Part shown: positions 11,697-24,709 of the stretch, piece by piece
Layout of the letters: the number at the start of each line of letters is the position of its first letter
Position numbering within the stretch: the first letter of the stretch is position 1
Assembly: GCA_021229015.1 (NCBI GenBank)
Contig: CM037783.1
Span: forward strand, 23,169,751 to 23,233,750
Reading direction: 5' to 3'
DNA: 64,000 bases
DNA from: Solen grandis
Lineage: Eukaryota; Mollusca; Bivalvia; Adapedonta; Solenidae
Notes under the pieces: generated by a model
The model's database searches: none
Told to the model about the DNA's origin: nothing
Seen by the model: the letters and a program-made list of their open reading frames with translations, nothing else
Program-made: the position numbers and the translations under genes

Positions 11697-14535
11697 TTTT
11701 ATACTGCTCAATATTTGCTGGCTGATCTGGTTTGATACTGCTTAATACTTGCTGCCTGATCTACTATTCTACTGCTTAATATTAACTGGCTGATCTGGTT
11801 TTATACTGCTTAATACTTGCTTGATGATCTGGTTTTATACTGTTCAATATTTCCTGGTTGATCTGGTTTTATACTGTTCAATATTTGCTGTCTTATCTGG
11901 TTTTATACTGTTCAATATTTGCTGGCTGATCTGGTTTTATACTGTTCAATATTTGCTGTCTGATCTGGTTTTATACTGTTCAATATTTGCTGTCTGATCT
12001 GGTTTTATACTGTTCAATATTTGCTGGCTGATCTGGTTTTATACTGTTCAATACTTGCTGGCTGCTCAATATTTGTCTGATCTTGTTTTTATTCTGTTCA
12101 ATATTTGAAGTCTGATCTGGTTTTATACTGCTTAATACTAACTGGCTGATCTGGTTATAAACTGCTCATTATTGGCTGGCTGATCTGGTTTTATACTGCT
12201 TAATACTAACTGGCTGATCTGGTTATATACTGCTCATTATTGGTTGTCTGATCTGGTTTTATACTGCTTAATACTTGCTTGCTGATCTGGTTTTATACTG
12301 TTCAATATTTGCTGGTTGATCTGGTTTTATACTGTTCAATATTTGCTGTCTTATCTGGTTTTATACTGTTCAATATTTACTGGCTCATCTGGTTTTATAC
12401 TACTCATTATTTGCTGTATGATCTGGTTTTATACTTCTCATTATTTGCTGTCTGATCTGGTTTTATACTGTTCAATATTTGCTGTATGATCTGGTTTTAT
12501 ACTACTCAATATTTGCTGTATGATCTGGTTTTATACTACTCAATGTTTTATACTGCTTAAACTAACAGGGTTATACTGCTTAATACTTACTGGCTGATCT
12601 GGTTTTATACTGTTCAATATTTGCTGTCTTTATCTGGTTTTATACTGTTCAATATTTACTGGTTGATCTGCTTTTATACTACTCATTATTTGCTGTATGA
12701 TCTGGTTTTATACTTCTCATTATTTACTGGCTGATCTGGTTTTATACTGTTCAATATTTGCTGTCTGATCTGGTTTTATACTGTTCAATATTTACTGGCT
12801 GATCTGGTTTTATACTGTTCAATACTTGCTGGCTGCTCAATATTTGTCTGATCTGGTTTTTATACTGTTCAATATTTGCTGTCTGATCTGGTTTTATACT
12901 GTTCAATATTTACTGGCTGATCTGGTTTTATACTGTTCAATACTTGCTGGCTGCTCAATATTTGTCTGATCTGTTTTTTATACTGCTCACTATTTGCTGC
13001 CTGATCTGGTTTTATACTGCTCAGTACTAACTGGCTGATCTGGTTTTATACTACTCATTATTTACTGGCTGATCTGGTTTTATACTGTTCAATATTTGCT
13101 GTCTCATCTGGTTTTATACTGTTCAATATTTGCTGTCTGATCTGGTTTTATACTGTCCAATATTTGCTGTCTGATCTGGTTTTATACTGTTCAATATTTG
13201 CTGGCTGATCTGGTTTTATGCTACTCATTATTTACTGGCTTTTCTGGTATTATACTGTTCAATATTTGCTGTCTGATCTGGTTTTATACTGTTCAATATT
13301 TGCTGTCTGATCTGGTTTTATACTGTTCAATATTTGCTGCCTGCTCAATATTTGTCTGATCTGGTTTTTATACTGCTCACTATTTGCTGCCTGATCTGGT
13401 TTTATACTGCTTAATACTTGCCGGCTGATCTGGTTTTATACTGCTCAGTACTTACTGGCTGATCTGGTTATAAACTGCTCATAATTGGCTGTCTGATCTG
13501 GTTTTATACTACTCAGTACTTACTGGCTGATCTGGTTTTATACTGCTCAATACTTACTGGCTGATCTGGTTTTATACTGCTCAATATTTGCTTTCTGATC
13601 TGGTTTTATACTGCTCAATACTTGCTACCTGATCTGGTTTTATACTTTTTAATACTTACTGGCTGATCTGGTTATAAATTGCTCATTATTTGCTGTCTGA
13701 TCTGGTTTTATACTACTCAATATTTGCTGGCTGATCTGGTTTTATACTACTCAATATTTGCTGTATGATCTGGTTTTATACTACTCAATACTTACTGGTT
13801 GATCTGGTTTCATACTGCTCAATTCTTACTGGCTGATCTAGTTTTATACTGTTCAATATTTGCTGTCTGATCTGGTTTTATACTGTTCAATTCTTACTGG
13901 CTGATCTGGTTATAAACTGCTCATTAATGGCTGTCTGATCTGGTTTCATAGTGTTAAATATTTGCTGGCTGATCTGGTTTTATACTGTTCAATATTTGCT
14001 GTCTCATCTGGTTTTATACTGTTCAATATTTACTGGTTGATCTGCTTTTATACTACTCATTATTTGCTGTATGATCTGGTTTTATACTTCTCATTATTTA
14101 CTGGCTGATCTGGTTTTATACTGTTCAATATTTGCTGTCTGATCTGGTTTTATACTGTTCAATATTTACTGGCTGATCTGGTTTTATACTGTTCAATACT
14201 TGCTGGCTGCTCAATATTTGTCTGATTTGGTTTTTATACTGTTCAATATTTGCTGTCTGATCTGGTTTTATACTGTTCAATATTTACTGGCTGATCTGGT
14301 TTTATACTGTTCAATACTTGCTGGCTGCTCAATATTTGTCTGATCTGGTTTTTATACTGCTCACTATTTGCTGCCTGATCTGGTTTTATACTGCTCAATA
14401 CTAACTGGCTGATCTGGTTTTATACTGCTCACTATTTGCTGTCTGATCTGGTTTTATACTGCTTTATACTTACTGGCTGATCTGGTTTTATACTGCTTAG
14501 TACTTGCTGGCTGATCTACTTTTCTACTGCTTAAT
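11697..14535. repeat. 34-bp satellite array, block 2
   Basis: The same 34-bp monomer continues to the right of the inserted element. The block ends in a diverged monomer (CTGATCTACTTTTCTACTGC at 14511-14530) that leads straight into the captured LINE fragment. The same diverged monomer precedes copies B and D of that fragment, so this junction was amplified with it. Confidence 0.96.
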
Positions 14536-16245
14536 GAAAAACTTTTTAACTTAGTATTTGACAACGGTGTTATACCCGATTTTTGGACCATTGGCATGAT
14601 TAATCCCATTTATAAAAATAAAGGAGATCCGGCAAGACCCGAGAATTACCGGCCGATAACACTTCTTAGTTGCCTGGGTAAACTTTTCACTTGTGTAATA
14701 AATAATCGCCTTTCTTTGTTTGTTGAATCAAACAATTATATAACTGAATTCCAGTCAGGTTTTAGAAAAGGATTTTCAACGGTAGATAACATATTCATTT
14801 TAAATCATATAATTCAATATTTAAATAATAGCAAAAAGAAACTATTTTGCGCATTTATTGATTTAAAACAAGCTTTTGATACTGTATGGAGAAGTGGGCT
14901 GTGGATGAAATTATTGAATACACATATAAATGGTAAATGTCTAATGTTAATAAAGAATATGTACAATAATATTAAGTCATGTATAATTCATAACTCAGAA
15001 GTATCTAATTTTTTCCCTTGTAATATTGGTGTAGGACAAGGAGAAAATCTTTCTCCTTTATTATTTTCCGTATTTTTAAATGATATACACGATTATTTTT
15101 TACGAAATAATGTTGCAAATGGTGTGAATCTTCCACATATAGAGCCTGACCACGAAATGAACATTCAAAATTACTTAAAAATATTTATCCTCTTATATGC
15201 AGACGATACTGTTATCATGTCTGAATCTGCATCCGGATTACAAAATGCTCTAGATACTTATGCAAATTACTGTGATTTATGGAAGTTAACTGTAAATATT
15301 TCAAAGTCTAAAGTTGTTGTTTTTGGAAAGGGTAGACTAGCTGAAAACAATTTTGTTTATAAAGGGAATACACTTGAAATTGAAGAAGAATACAAATATC
15401 TAGGAATATATTTGTCGTTCAGGTTCTTTCCAGAAATGTAAAAAACATTTAGCAAATCAAGCAACTAGGGCAATGTACTCCTTATTAAGAAATATAAACC
15501 GATTATCTTTACCTATTGATTTACAAATAGAACTTTTCAATAAAACTATTAAACCGATTTTACTTTATGGGGCCGAAGTCTGGGGTTACGGTAATAATAC
15601 AGTTTTAGAAAGAGTACAATTACAGTTTTTAAAACATATTTTAAATGTAAAAAAATCTACTCCAAATTACATTATTTATGGAGAAACAGGAACACTTCCC
15701 CTTTCAGTCGATGTTGAAACTAGGGTAATAGCTTATTGGTCAAAGTTACATTTATCACCTGAAAACACCCCTTTAAAACTATCAGCCAAAATTTATACCA
15801 GTATCGTACATGAATCAAAACACCTACAAGACCAATCTCTTAAGAAAAAATATCCATGGATTTACTCAGTTAAATCAATTTTAATTAAATGTGGGTTGAA
15901 TAATATTTGGAGTAATCAATCGACTATTAACCCGAAATGGCTGAAACTAACTGTAAGGCAAAAATTAAAAGATTTATTTGTTAACGAATGGTATAGTCTT
16001 GAAACACTCAAGCAATAATTTTAAAATATTCAAGACAAAATTTGGTTTTGAAGATTATTTAATAAAAACTCCTTCAAGATATTTAAAATGTTTAATCAGA
16101 TTTAGAACTCGTAATCATAGAATGCAGGTAGAAATAGGTAAATGGAATCGAATCGCACTAAATGAAAGATTTTGTCCACATTGCGTCAATAAATTAGGGG
16201 ACGAATTCCATTATCTCTTTGAATGCAATAATTTAACAGATGCTC
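14536..16245 (+). pseudogene. Captured LINE reverse-transcriptase fragment, copy A
   Basis: The RT half of a non-LTR retrotransposon ORF2, fused to satellite at both ends. The frame is open from about 14515. Motifs in order are YKNKGDPARPENYRPITLL, FIDLKQAFDTVW, GVGQGENLSPLLF and the catalytic YADD (15196-15207). A one-base frameshift near 15416-15421 breaks the frame (stop at 15439). The second frame resumes with GSFQKCKKHLANQATRAMYS from 15422. The C-terminal part carries RFRTRNHRMQVEIGKW and a CPHC...H...C zinc-knuckle-like motif. A copy-specific deletion near 15999-16026 shifts frame again. The endonuclease domain, 5' end and 3' UTR are absent. It cannot encode a working enzyme. The LINE class is clear; I do not assign a clade. 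Confidence 0.93.
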
Positions 16246-18045
16246 TTTTTTCTGTCTGATCTGGTTTTATACTGCTCAGTATTTGCTGACTGATCTGGTT
16301 TTATACTACTCAATACTAACTGGCTGTTCTGGTTATAAACTGCTCATTTATTGCTGTCTGATCTGGTTTTATACTGCTCAGTATTTGCTGCTGATCTGGT
16401 TTGTTCAATATTTCTGTGATCTGGTTTTATACTACTCAATACTTACTGGCTGATCTGGTTTCATACAGCTCATAATTGGCTTTCTGATCTGGTTTTATAC
16501 TGCTCAATACTAACTGGTTGATCTGGTTTTATACTGCTCAATACTTGCTGGCTGATCTGGTTTTATACTGCTCAGTACTTACTGGCTGATCTGGTTATAA
16601 ACTGCTCATAATTGGCTGTCTGATCTGGTTTTATAGTGTTCAATATTTGCTGGCTGATCTGGTTTTATACTGTTCAATATTTGCTGTCTCATCTGGTTTT
16701 ATACTGTTCAATATTTGCTGTCTGATCTGGTTTTATACTGTCCAATATTTGCTGTCTGATCTGGTTTTATACTGTTCAATATTTGCTGGCTGATCTGGTT
16801 TTATACTGTTCAATATTTGCTGGCTGATCTGGTTTTATACTGTTCAATATTTGCTGTCTGATCTGGTTTTATACTGTTCAATATTTGCTGGCTGATCTGG
16901 TTTTATACTGTTTCAGTACTTACTGGCTGATCTTGTTTTATACTGCTCAATATTTGCTGGCAGATCTGGTTTTATACTGCTTAGTACTTACTGGCTGATC
17001 TGGTTTTATACTGCTCAATATTTGCTGGCTGATCTGGTTTATACTGCTTAATACTTACTGGCTGATCTGGTTTTATACTGCTTAATACTTGCTGGCTGAT
17101 CTGGTTTTATACTGCTTAATACTTACTGGCTGATCTGGTTTTATACTGCTCAATACTTACTGGCTGATCTGGTTATAAACTGCTCATTATTTGCTGCTGA
17201 TCTGGTTTTATACTGCTCAATATTTGCAGCTGATCTGGTTTTATACTGCTTAATACTTACTGGCTGATCTGGTTATAAATTGCTCATTATTTGCTGTCTG
17301 ATCTGGTTTTATACTGCTTAATACTAACTGGCTGATCTGGTTATAAACTGCTCATTATTTGCTGTCTGATCTGGTTTTATACTGATCAGTATTTGCTAGC
17401 TGATCTGGTTTTATACTGCTTAATACTTACTGGCTGATCTGGTTATAAATTGCTCGTTACTTGCTGGCTGATCTGGTTTTATACTGCGCAGTATTTGCTA
17501 GCTGATCTGGTTTTATACTTTTCAATATTTGCTGGTTGATCTGGTTTTATGCTGCTCAATAATTGCTCTCTTATCTGGTTTTATACTGTTCAATATTTAC
17601 TGGCTGATCTGGTTTTATACTACTCAATATTTGCTGGCTGATCTGGTTTTATACTGCTCAATATTTGCTGGCTGATCTGGTTTTATACTGTTCAATATTT
17701 GCTGTCTGATCTGGTTTTATACTGTTCAATATTTACTGGCTGATCTGGTTTTATACTGTTCGATACTTGCTGGCTGCTCAATATTTGTCTGATCTGGTTT
17801 TTATACTGCTCACTATTTGCTGCCTGATCTGGTTTTATACTGTTCAATATTTGCTGTCTGATCTGGTTTTATACTGTTCAATATTTGCTGGCTGATCTGG
17901 TTTTATACTGTTCAATATTTACTGGCTGATCTGGTTTTATACTGTTCAATACTTGTCTGATTGGTTTTTACTGCTCAATATTTGTCTGATCTGGTTTTTA
18001 TACTGCTTAGTACTTGCTGGCTGATCTACTTTTCTACTGCTTAAT
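16246..18045. repeat. 34-bp satellite array, block 3
   Basis: Satellite spacer between LINE copies A and B (~1.8 kb). Same monomer and variants. The right end carries the diverged CTGATCTACTTTTCTACTGC monomer (18021-18040) that is also found left of copies A and D. Confidence 0.96.
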
Positions 18046-19762
18046 GAAAAACTTTTTAACTTAGTATTTGACAACGGTGTTATACCCGATTTTTGGACCA
18101 TTGGCATGATTAATCCCATTTATAAAAATAAAGGAGATCCGGCAAGACCCGAGAATTACCGGCCGATAACACTTCTTAGTTGCCTGGGTAAACTTTTCAC
18201 TTGTGTAATAAATAATCGCCTTTCTTTGTTTGTTGAATCAAACAATTATATAACTGAATTCCAGTCAGGTTTTAGAAAAGGATTTTCAACGGTAGATAAC
18301 ATATTCATTTTAAATCATATAATTCAATATTTAAATAATAGCAAAAAGAAACTATTTTGCGCATTTATTGATTTAAAACAAGCTTTTGATACTGTATGGA
18401 GAAGTGGGCTGTGGATGAAATTATTGAATACACATATAAATGGTAAATGTCTAATGTTAATAAAGAATATGTACAATAATATTAAGTCATGTATAATTCA
18501 TAACTCAGAAGTATCTAATTTTTTCCCTTGTAATATTGGTGTAGGACAAGGAGAAAATCTTTCTCCTTTATTATTTTCCGTATTTTTAAATGATATACAC
18601 GATTATTTTTTACGAAATAATGTTGCAAATGGTGTGAATCTTCCACATATAGAGCCTGACCACGAAATGAACATTCAAAATTACTTAAAAATATTTATCC
18701 TCTTATATGCAGACGATACTGTTATCATGTCTGAATCTGCATCCGGATTACAAAATGCTCTAGATACTTATGCAAATTACTGTGATTTATGGAAGTTAAC
18801 TGTAAATATTTCAAAGTCTAAAGTTGTTGTTTTTGGAAAGGGTAGACTAGCTGAAAACAATTTTGTTTATAAAGGGAATACACTTGAAATTGAAGAAGAA
18901 TACAAATATCTAGGAATATATTTGTCGTTCAGGTTCTTTCCAGAAATGTAAAAAACATTTAGCAAATCAAGCAACTAGGGCAATGTACTCCTTATTAAGA
19001 AATATAAACCGATTATCTTTACCTATTGATTTACAAATAGAACTTTTCAATAAAACTATTAAACCGATTTTACTTTATGGGGCCGAAGTCTGGGGTTACG
19101 GTAATAATACAGTTTTAGAAAGAGTACAATTACAGTTTTTAAAACATATTTTAAATGTAAAAAAATCTACTCCAAATTACATTATTTATGGAGAAACAGG
19201 AACACTTCCCCTTTCAGTCGATGTTGAAACTAGGGTAATAGCTTATTGGTCAAAGTTACATTTATCACCTGAAAACACCCTTTAAAACTATCAGCCAAAA
19301 TTTATACCAGTATCGTACATGAATCAAAACACCTACAAGACCAATCTCTTAAGAAAAAATATCCATGGATTTACTCAGTTAAATCAATTTTAATTAAATG
19401 TGGGTTGAATAATATTTGGAGTAATCAATCGACTATTAACCCGAAATGGCTGAAACTAACTGTAAGGCAAAAATTAAAAGATTTATTTGTTAACGAATGG
19501 TATAGTCTTGTAAACAGCTCAAGCAATAATACATTTTATAAAATATTCAAGACAAAATTTGGTTTTGAAGATTATTTAATAAAAACTCCTTCAAGATATT
19601 TAAAATGTTTAATCAGATTTAGAACTCGTAATCATAGAATGCAGGTAGAAATAGGTAAATGGAATCGAATCGCACTAAATGAAAGATTTTGTCCACATTG
19701 CGTCAATAAATTAGGGGACGAATTCCATTATCTCTTTGAATGCAATAATTTAACAGATGCTC
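18046..19762 (+). pseudogene. Captured LINE reverse-transcriptase fragment, copy B
   Basis: Essentially identical to copy A, including the shared frameshift after the YADD region (YADD at 18706-18717, first frame stopping at 18949-18951). A separate one-base loss in a C run near 19280 (ACACCC then T, where other copies have one more C) breaks the second frame. The third frame continues from about 19405 through NEWYSLVNSSSNNTF, RFRTRNHRMQ and CPHC...H...C. It then runs into satellite at GATGCTCATTATTTGCTG, so the last frame ends in satellite-encoded residues. Shares with copy A the base C at TATACCAG, where C, D and E have TATAACAG. Confidence 0.93.
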
Positions 19763-21316
19763 ATTATTTGCTGTCTGATCTGGTTTTATACTGCTCAATA
19801 TTTACTAGCTGATCTGGTTTTATACTGTTCAATATTTGCTAGCTGATCTGGTTTTATACTGCTCAATACTTAGCTGATCTGGTTTCATACAGCTCAATTC
19901 TTACTAGCTGATCTGGTTTTATACTGTTCAATATTTGCTGTATAATCTGGTTTTATACTACTCAATACTTACTGGCTGATCTGGTTTCATACAGCTCAAT
20001 TCTTACTGGCTGATCTGGTTTTATACTGTTCAATATTTGCTAGCTGATCTGGTTTTATACTGTTCAATACTAACTGGCTGTTCTGGTTATAAACTGCTCA
20101 TTTATTGCTGTCTGATCTGGTTTTATACTGCTCAGTATTTGCTAGCTGATCTGGTTTTATACTGCTCAGTACTTACTGGCTGATCTGGTTATAAACTGCT
20201 CATAATTGGCTTTTGATCTGGTTTTATACTACTCATTATTTTTGTCTGATCTGGTTTTTATTCTGTTCAATATTTGCTGTCTGATTTGGTTTTATACTGT
20301 TCAATATTTACTGGCTGATCTGGTTTTATACTGTTCAATCTGGTTTTTATTCTGTTCAATATTTGCTGTCTGATTTGGTTTTATACTGTTCAATATTTAC
20401 TGGCTGATCTGGTTTTATACTGTTCAAAATTTGCTGGCTGCTCAATATTTGTCTGATCTGGTTTTTATACTGCTCACTATTTGCTGCCTGATCTGGTTTT
20501 ATACTGCTCAATACTAACTGGCTGATCTGGTTATATACTGCTCATTATTTGCTAGCTGATCTGGTTTTATACTGTTATATACTGTTCAATATTTGCTGTC
20601 TCATCTGGTTTTATACTGTTCATTATTTACTGGCTTTTCTGGTATTATACTGTTCAATATTTGCTGTCTGATCTGGTTTTATACTGTTCAATATTTGCTG
20701 TCTGATCTGGTTTTATACTGTTCAATATTTGCTGCCTGCTCAATATTTGTCTGATCTGGTTTTTATACTGCTCACTATTTGCTGCCTGATCTGGTTTTAT
20801 ACTGCCCAATATTTGCTGTCTGATCTGGTTTTATACTGTTCAATATTTACTGGCTGATCTGGTTTTATACTGTTCAATATTTGCTGATCTGATTTTTACT
20901 GTTCAATATTTACTGGCTGATCTGGTTTTATACTGTTCAATACTTGCTGGCTGCTCAATATTTGTCTGATCTGGTTTTTATTCTGTTCAATATTTGCTGT
21001 CTGATTTGGTTTTATACTGTTCAATATTTACTGGCTGATCTGGTTTTATACTGTTCAAAACTTGCTGGCTGCTCAATATTTGTCTGATCTGGTTTTTATA
21101 CTGCTCACTATTTGCTGCCTGATTTGGTTTATACTGCTTAATACTTACTGGCTGATCTGGTTTTATACTGCTTAATATGCTGGCTGATCTGGTTTTATAC
21201 TGCTTAATATTTGCTGGCTGATCTGGTTTTATACTGTTATTTCTGGCTGATCTGGTTTATACTGCTAATACTTCTGGCTGATCTGGTTTATACTGCTTAA
21301 TACTTACTGGCTGATC
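19763..21316. repeat. 34-bp satellite array, block 4
   Basis: Satellite spacer of ~1.55 kb between LINE copies B and C. The right part (about 21170-21316) shows several shortened monomers and ends abruptly in GGCTGATC, directly joined to the middle of the RT domain. Confidence 0.95.
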
Positions 21317-22529
21317 GTAGGACAAGGAGAAAATCTTTCTCCTTTATTATTTTCCGTATTTTTAAATGATATACACGATTATTTTTTACGAAATAATGTT
21401 GCAAATGGTGTGAATCTTCCACATATAGAGCCTGACCACGAAATGAACATTCAAAATTACTTAAAAATATTTATCCTCTTATATGCAGACGATACTGTTA
21501 TCATGTCTGAATCTGCATCCGGATTACAAAATGCTCTAGATACTTATGCAAATTACTGTGATTTATGGAAGTTAACTGTAAATATTTCAAAGTCTAAAGT
21601 TGTTGTTTTTGGAAAGGGTAGACTAGCTGAAAACAATTTTGTTTATAAAGGGAATACACTTGAAATTGAAGAAGAATACAAATATCTAGGAATATATTTG
21701 TCGTTCAGGTTCTTTCCAGAAATGTAAAAAACATTTAGCAAATCAAGCAACTAGGGCAATGTACTCCTTATTAAGAAATATAAACCGATTATCTTTACCT
21801 ATTGATTTACAAATAGAACTTTTCAATAAAACTATTAAACCGATTTTACTTTATGGGCCGAAGTCTGGGTTACGGTAATAATACAGTTTTAGAAAGAGTA
21901 CAATTACAGTTTTTAAAACATATTTTAAATGTAAAAAAATCTACTCCAAATTACATTATTTATGGAGAAACAGGAACACTTCCCCTTTCAGTCGATGTTG
22001 AAACTAGGGTAATAGCTTATTGGTCAAAGTTACATTTATCACCTGAAAACACCCCTTTAAAACTATCAGCCAAAATTTATAACAGTATCGTACATGAATC
22101 AAAACACCTACAAGACCAATCTCTTAAGAAAAAATATCCATGGATTTACTCAGTTAAATCAATTTTAATTAAATGTGGGTTGAATAATATTTGGAGTAAT
22201 CAATCGACTATTAACCCGAAATGGCTGAAACTAACTGTAAGGCAAAAATTAAAAGATTTATTTGTTAACGAATGGTATAGTCTTGTAAACAGCTCAAGCA
22301 ATAATACATTTTATAAAATATTCAAGACAAAATTTGGTTTTGAAGATTATTTAATAAAAACTCCTTCAAGATATTTAAAATGTTTAATCAGATTTAGAAC
22401 TCGTAATCATAGAATGCAGGTAGAAATAGGTAAATGGAATCGAATCGCACTAAATGAAAGATTTTGTCCACATTGCGTCAATAAATTAGGGGACGAATTC
22501 CATTATCTCTTTGAATGCAATAATTTAAC
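21317..22529 (+). pseudogene. Captured LINE reverse-transcriptase fragment, copy C (5'-truncated)
   Basis: Begins within the GVGQGENLSPLL motif at GTAGGACAAGG, so the palm motifs upstream are missing. YADD is retained at 21482-21493, and the family-wide frameshift follows (stop at 21725-21727). Two extra one-base losses in G runs at about 21855-21870 disturb the second frame relative to copies A, B, D and E. The frame is then open through the C-terminal zinc-knuckle-like motif. The 3' junction differs from the other copies: AATTTAAC is followed by CGAATCGCACT, an 11-base stretch that also occurs inside the element at 22440-22450, and only then by damaged satellite. This suggests a second rearrangement at this copy. 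Confidence 0.9.
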
Positions 22530-24709
22530 TCGAATCGCACTCTTATTGCTGTTGATCTGGTTTTCTACTGTCACTATTGCTGTCTGATTGTTAAACTGCT
22601 CAGTATTTGCTAGCTGATCTGATTTCATCAGCTCAATTCTTATAGCTGATCTGGTTTGATACTGTTCAATATTTGCTAGTCTGATCTGGTTTTAATGTAT
22701 CTAACTGCTGTTCTGTTATATGCTTATTATTCTTTGATCTGGTTTATACTGTCTATTTGCTGTGATCTGGTTTCATACAGCTCAATTCTTACTAGCTGAT
22801 CTGGTTTTATACTGTTTCATATTCATAATTGTATTTTGCTACTGTTTTTATGTATCTGGTTTTATAGTAATTCTTATGGCTGTTGGTTTTATACTGTTAA
22901 TATTGCTGCTGATCTGGTTTTATATGCTCATACTTATGGCTGTTCTGGTTATAAACTGCTTATTATATTGCTGTCTGATCTGGTTTTATACTGCTCAATA
23001 TTTGTGCTGATCTGGTTTATACTGCTCAATTCTTACTGCTGATCTGGTTTTATACTGCTTCAATATTTGCTGTGATATGGTTTTATACTGCTCAATACTT
23101 ACTGGCTGATCTGGTTTATACTGCTCATTTTGCTGGCTGATCTGGTTTTATACTGTTCAATATTGCTAGCTGATCTGGTTTTATACTGCTCAATACTAAA
23201 TGGCTGTTATGGTTATAAACTGCTCATTATATTGCTGTCTGATCTGGTTTTATACTGCTAATATTTGCTGCTGATCTGGTTTTATACTGCTAATACTTCT
23301 GGCTGATCTGGTTTTATACTGCTCAATACTTGCTAGCTGATCTGGTTTTATACTGCGCAATATTGGCTGGCTGATCTGGTTATAAACTGCTCATTATTGG
23401 CTGCCTGATCTGGTTTTATACTGCTTAATATTTGCTAGCTGATCTGGTTTTATACTGCTTAATACTAACTGGCTGATCTGGTTATAAACTGCTCATTATT
23501 GGCTGGCTGATCTGGTTTTATACTGCTTAATATTGCTAGCTGATCTGGTTTTATACTCTCAATATTTGCTTTGATCTGGTTTTATACTGCTCAATACTTG
23601 CTGCTGATCTGGTTTTATACTGCTTAATACTTAACTGGCTGATCTGGTTTATAACTGCTCAATATTTGCTGTCTGATCTGGTTTTATACTGATCATATTT
23701 GCAGTGATCTGGTTTATACCGCTTAATACTTACTGGCTGATCTGGTTATAATGTTCATATTTGCTGCTGATCTGGTTTTATACTCCATATTTGCTGGCTG
23801 ATCTGGTTTAATACTTTTTAAATACTTACTGCTGATCTGGTTTATAACTTGCTCATTATTTGCTGTCTGATCTGGTTTTATACTACTCAATATTTGCTGG
23901 CTGATCTGGTTTTATACTACTCAATATTTGCTGTATGATCTGGTTTTATACTACTCAATACTTACTGGTTGATCTGGTTTCATACTGCTCAATTCTTACT
24001 GGCTGATCTGGTTTTATACTGTTCAATATTTGCTATCTGATCTGGTTTTATACTGTTCAATATTTGCTGGTTGATCTGGTTTTATGCTGTTCAAAATTTG
24101 CTGTCTTATCTGGTTTTATACTGTTCAATATTTACTGGCTGATCTGGTTTTATACTACCCATTATTTGCTGTATGATCTGATTTTATACTACTCATTATT
24201 TACTGGCTGATCTGGTTTTATACTGTTCAATATTTGCTGTCTGATCTGGTTTTATACTGTTCAATATTTGCTGTCTGATCTGGTTTTATACTGTTCAATA
24301 TTTACTGGTTGATATGCTTTTATACTACTCATTATTTGCTGTATGATCTGGTTTTATACTTCTCATTATTTACTGGCTGATCTGGTTTTATACTGTTCAA
24401 TATTTCTTCTTTATTGTTTTTATACTGTTCAATATTTGCTGTCTGATCTGGTTTTATACTGTTCAATATTTACTGGCTGATCTGGTTTTATACTGTTCAA
24501 TACTTGCTGGCTGCTCAATATTTGTCTGATCTGGTTTTTATACTGCTCACTATTTGCTGCCTGATCTGGTTTTATACTGTTCAATATTTACTGGCTGATC
24601 TGGTTTTATACTGTTCAATATCTCTGCTGGTTTTCTGCTCAATATTTGTCTGATCTGGTTTTTATACTGCTCACTATTTGCTGCCTGATCTACTTTTCTA
24701 CTGCTTAAT
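22530..24709. repeat. 34-bp satellite array, block 5 (left part degraded)
   Basis: Satellite spacer of ~2.2 kb. About 22540-23870 carries dense one- to few-base deletions relative to the consensus (for example GCTAAT for GCTCAAT, GGTTTATAC for GGTTTTATAC). From about 23880 onward the monomers are again regular. This pattern fits poor consensus polishing at least as well as true decay. It ends in the diverged CTGATCTACTTTTCTACTGC monomer before copy D. Confidence 0.94.
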
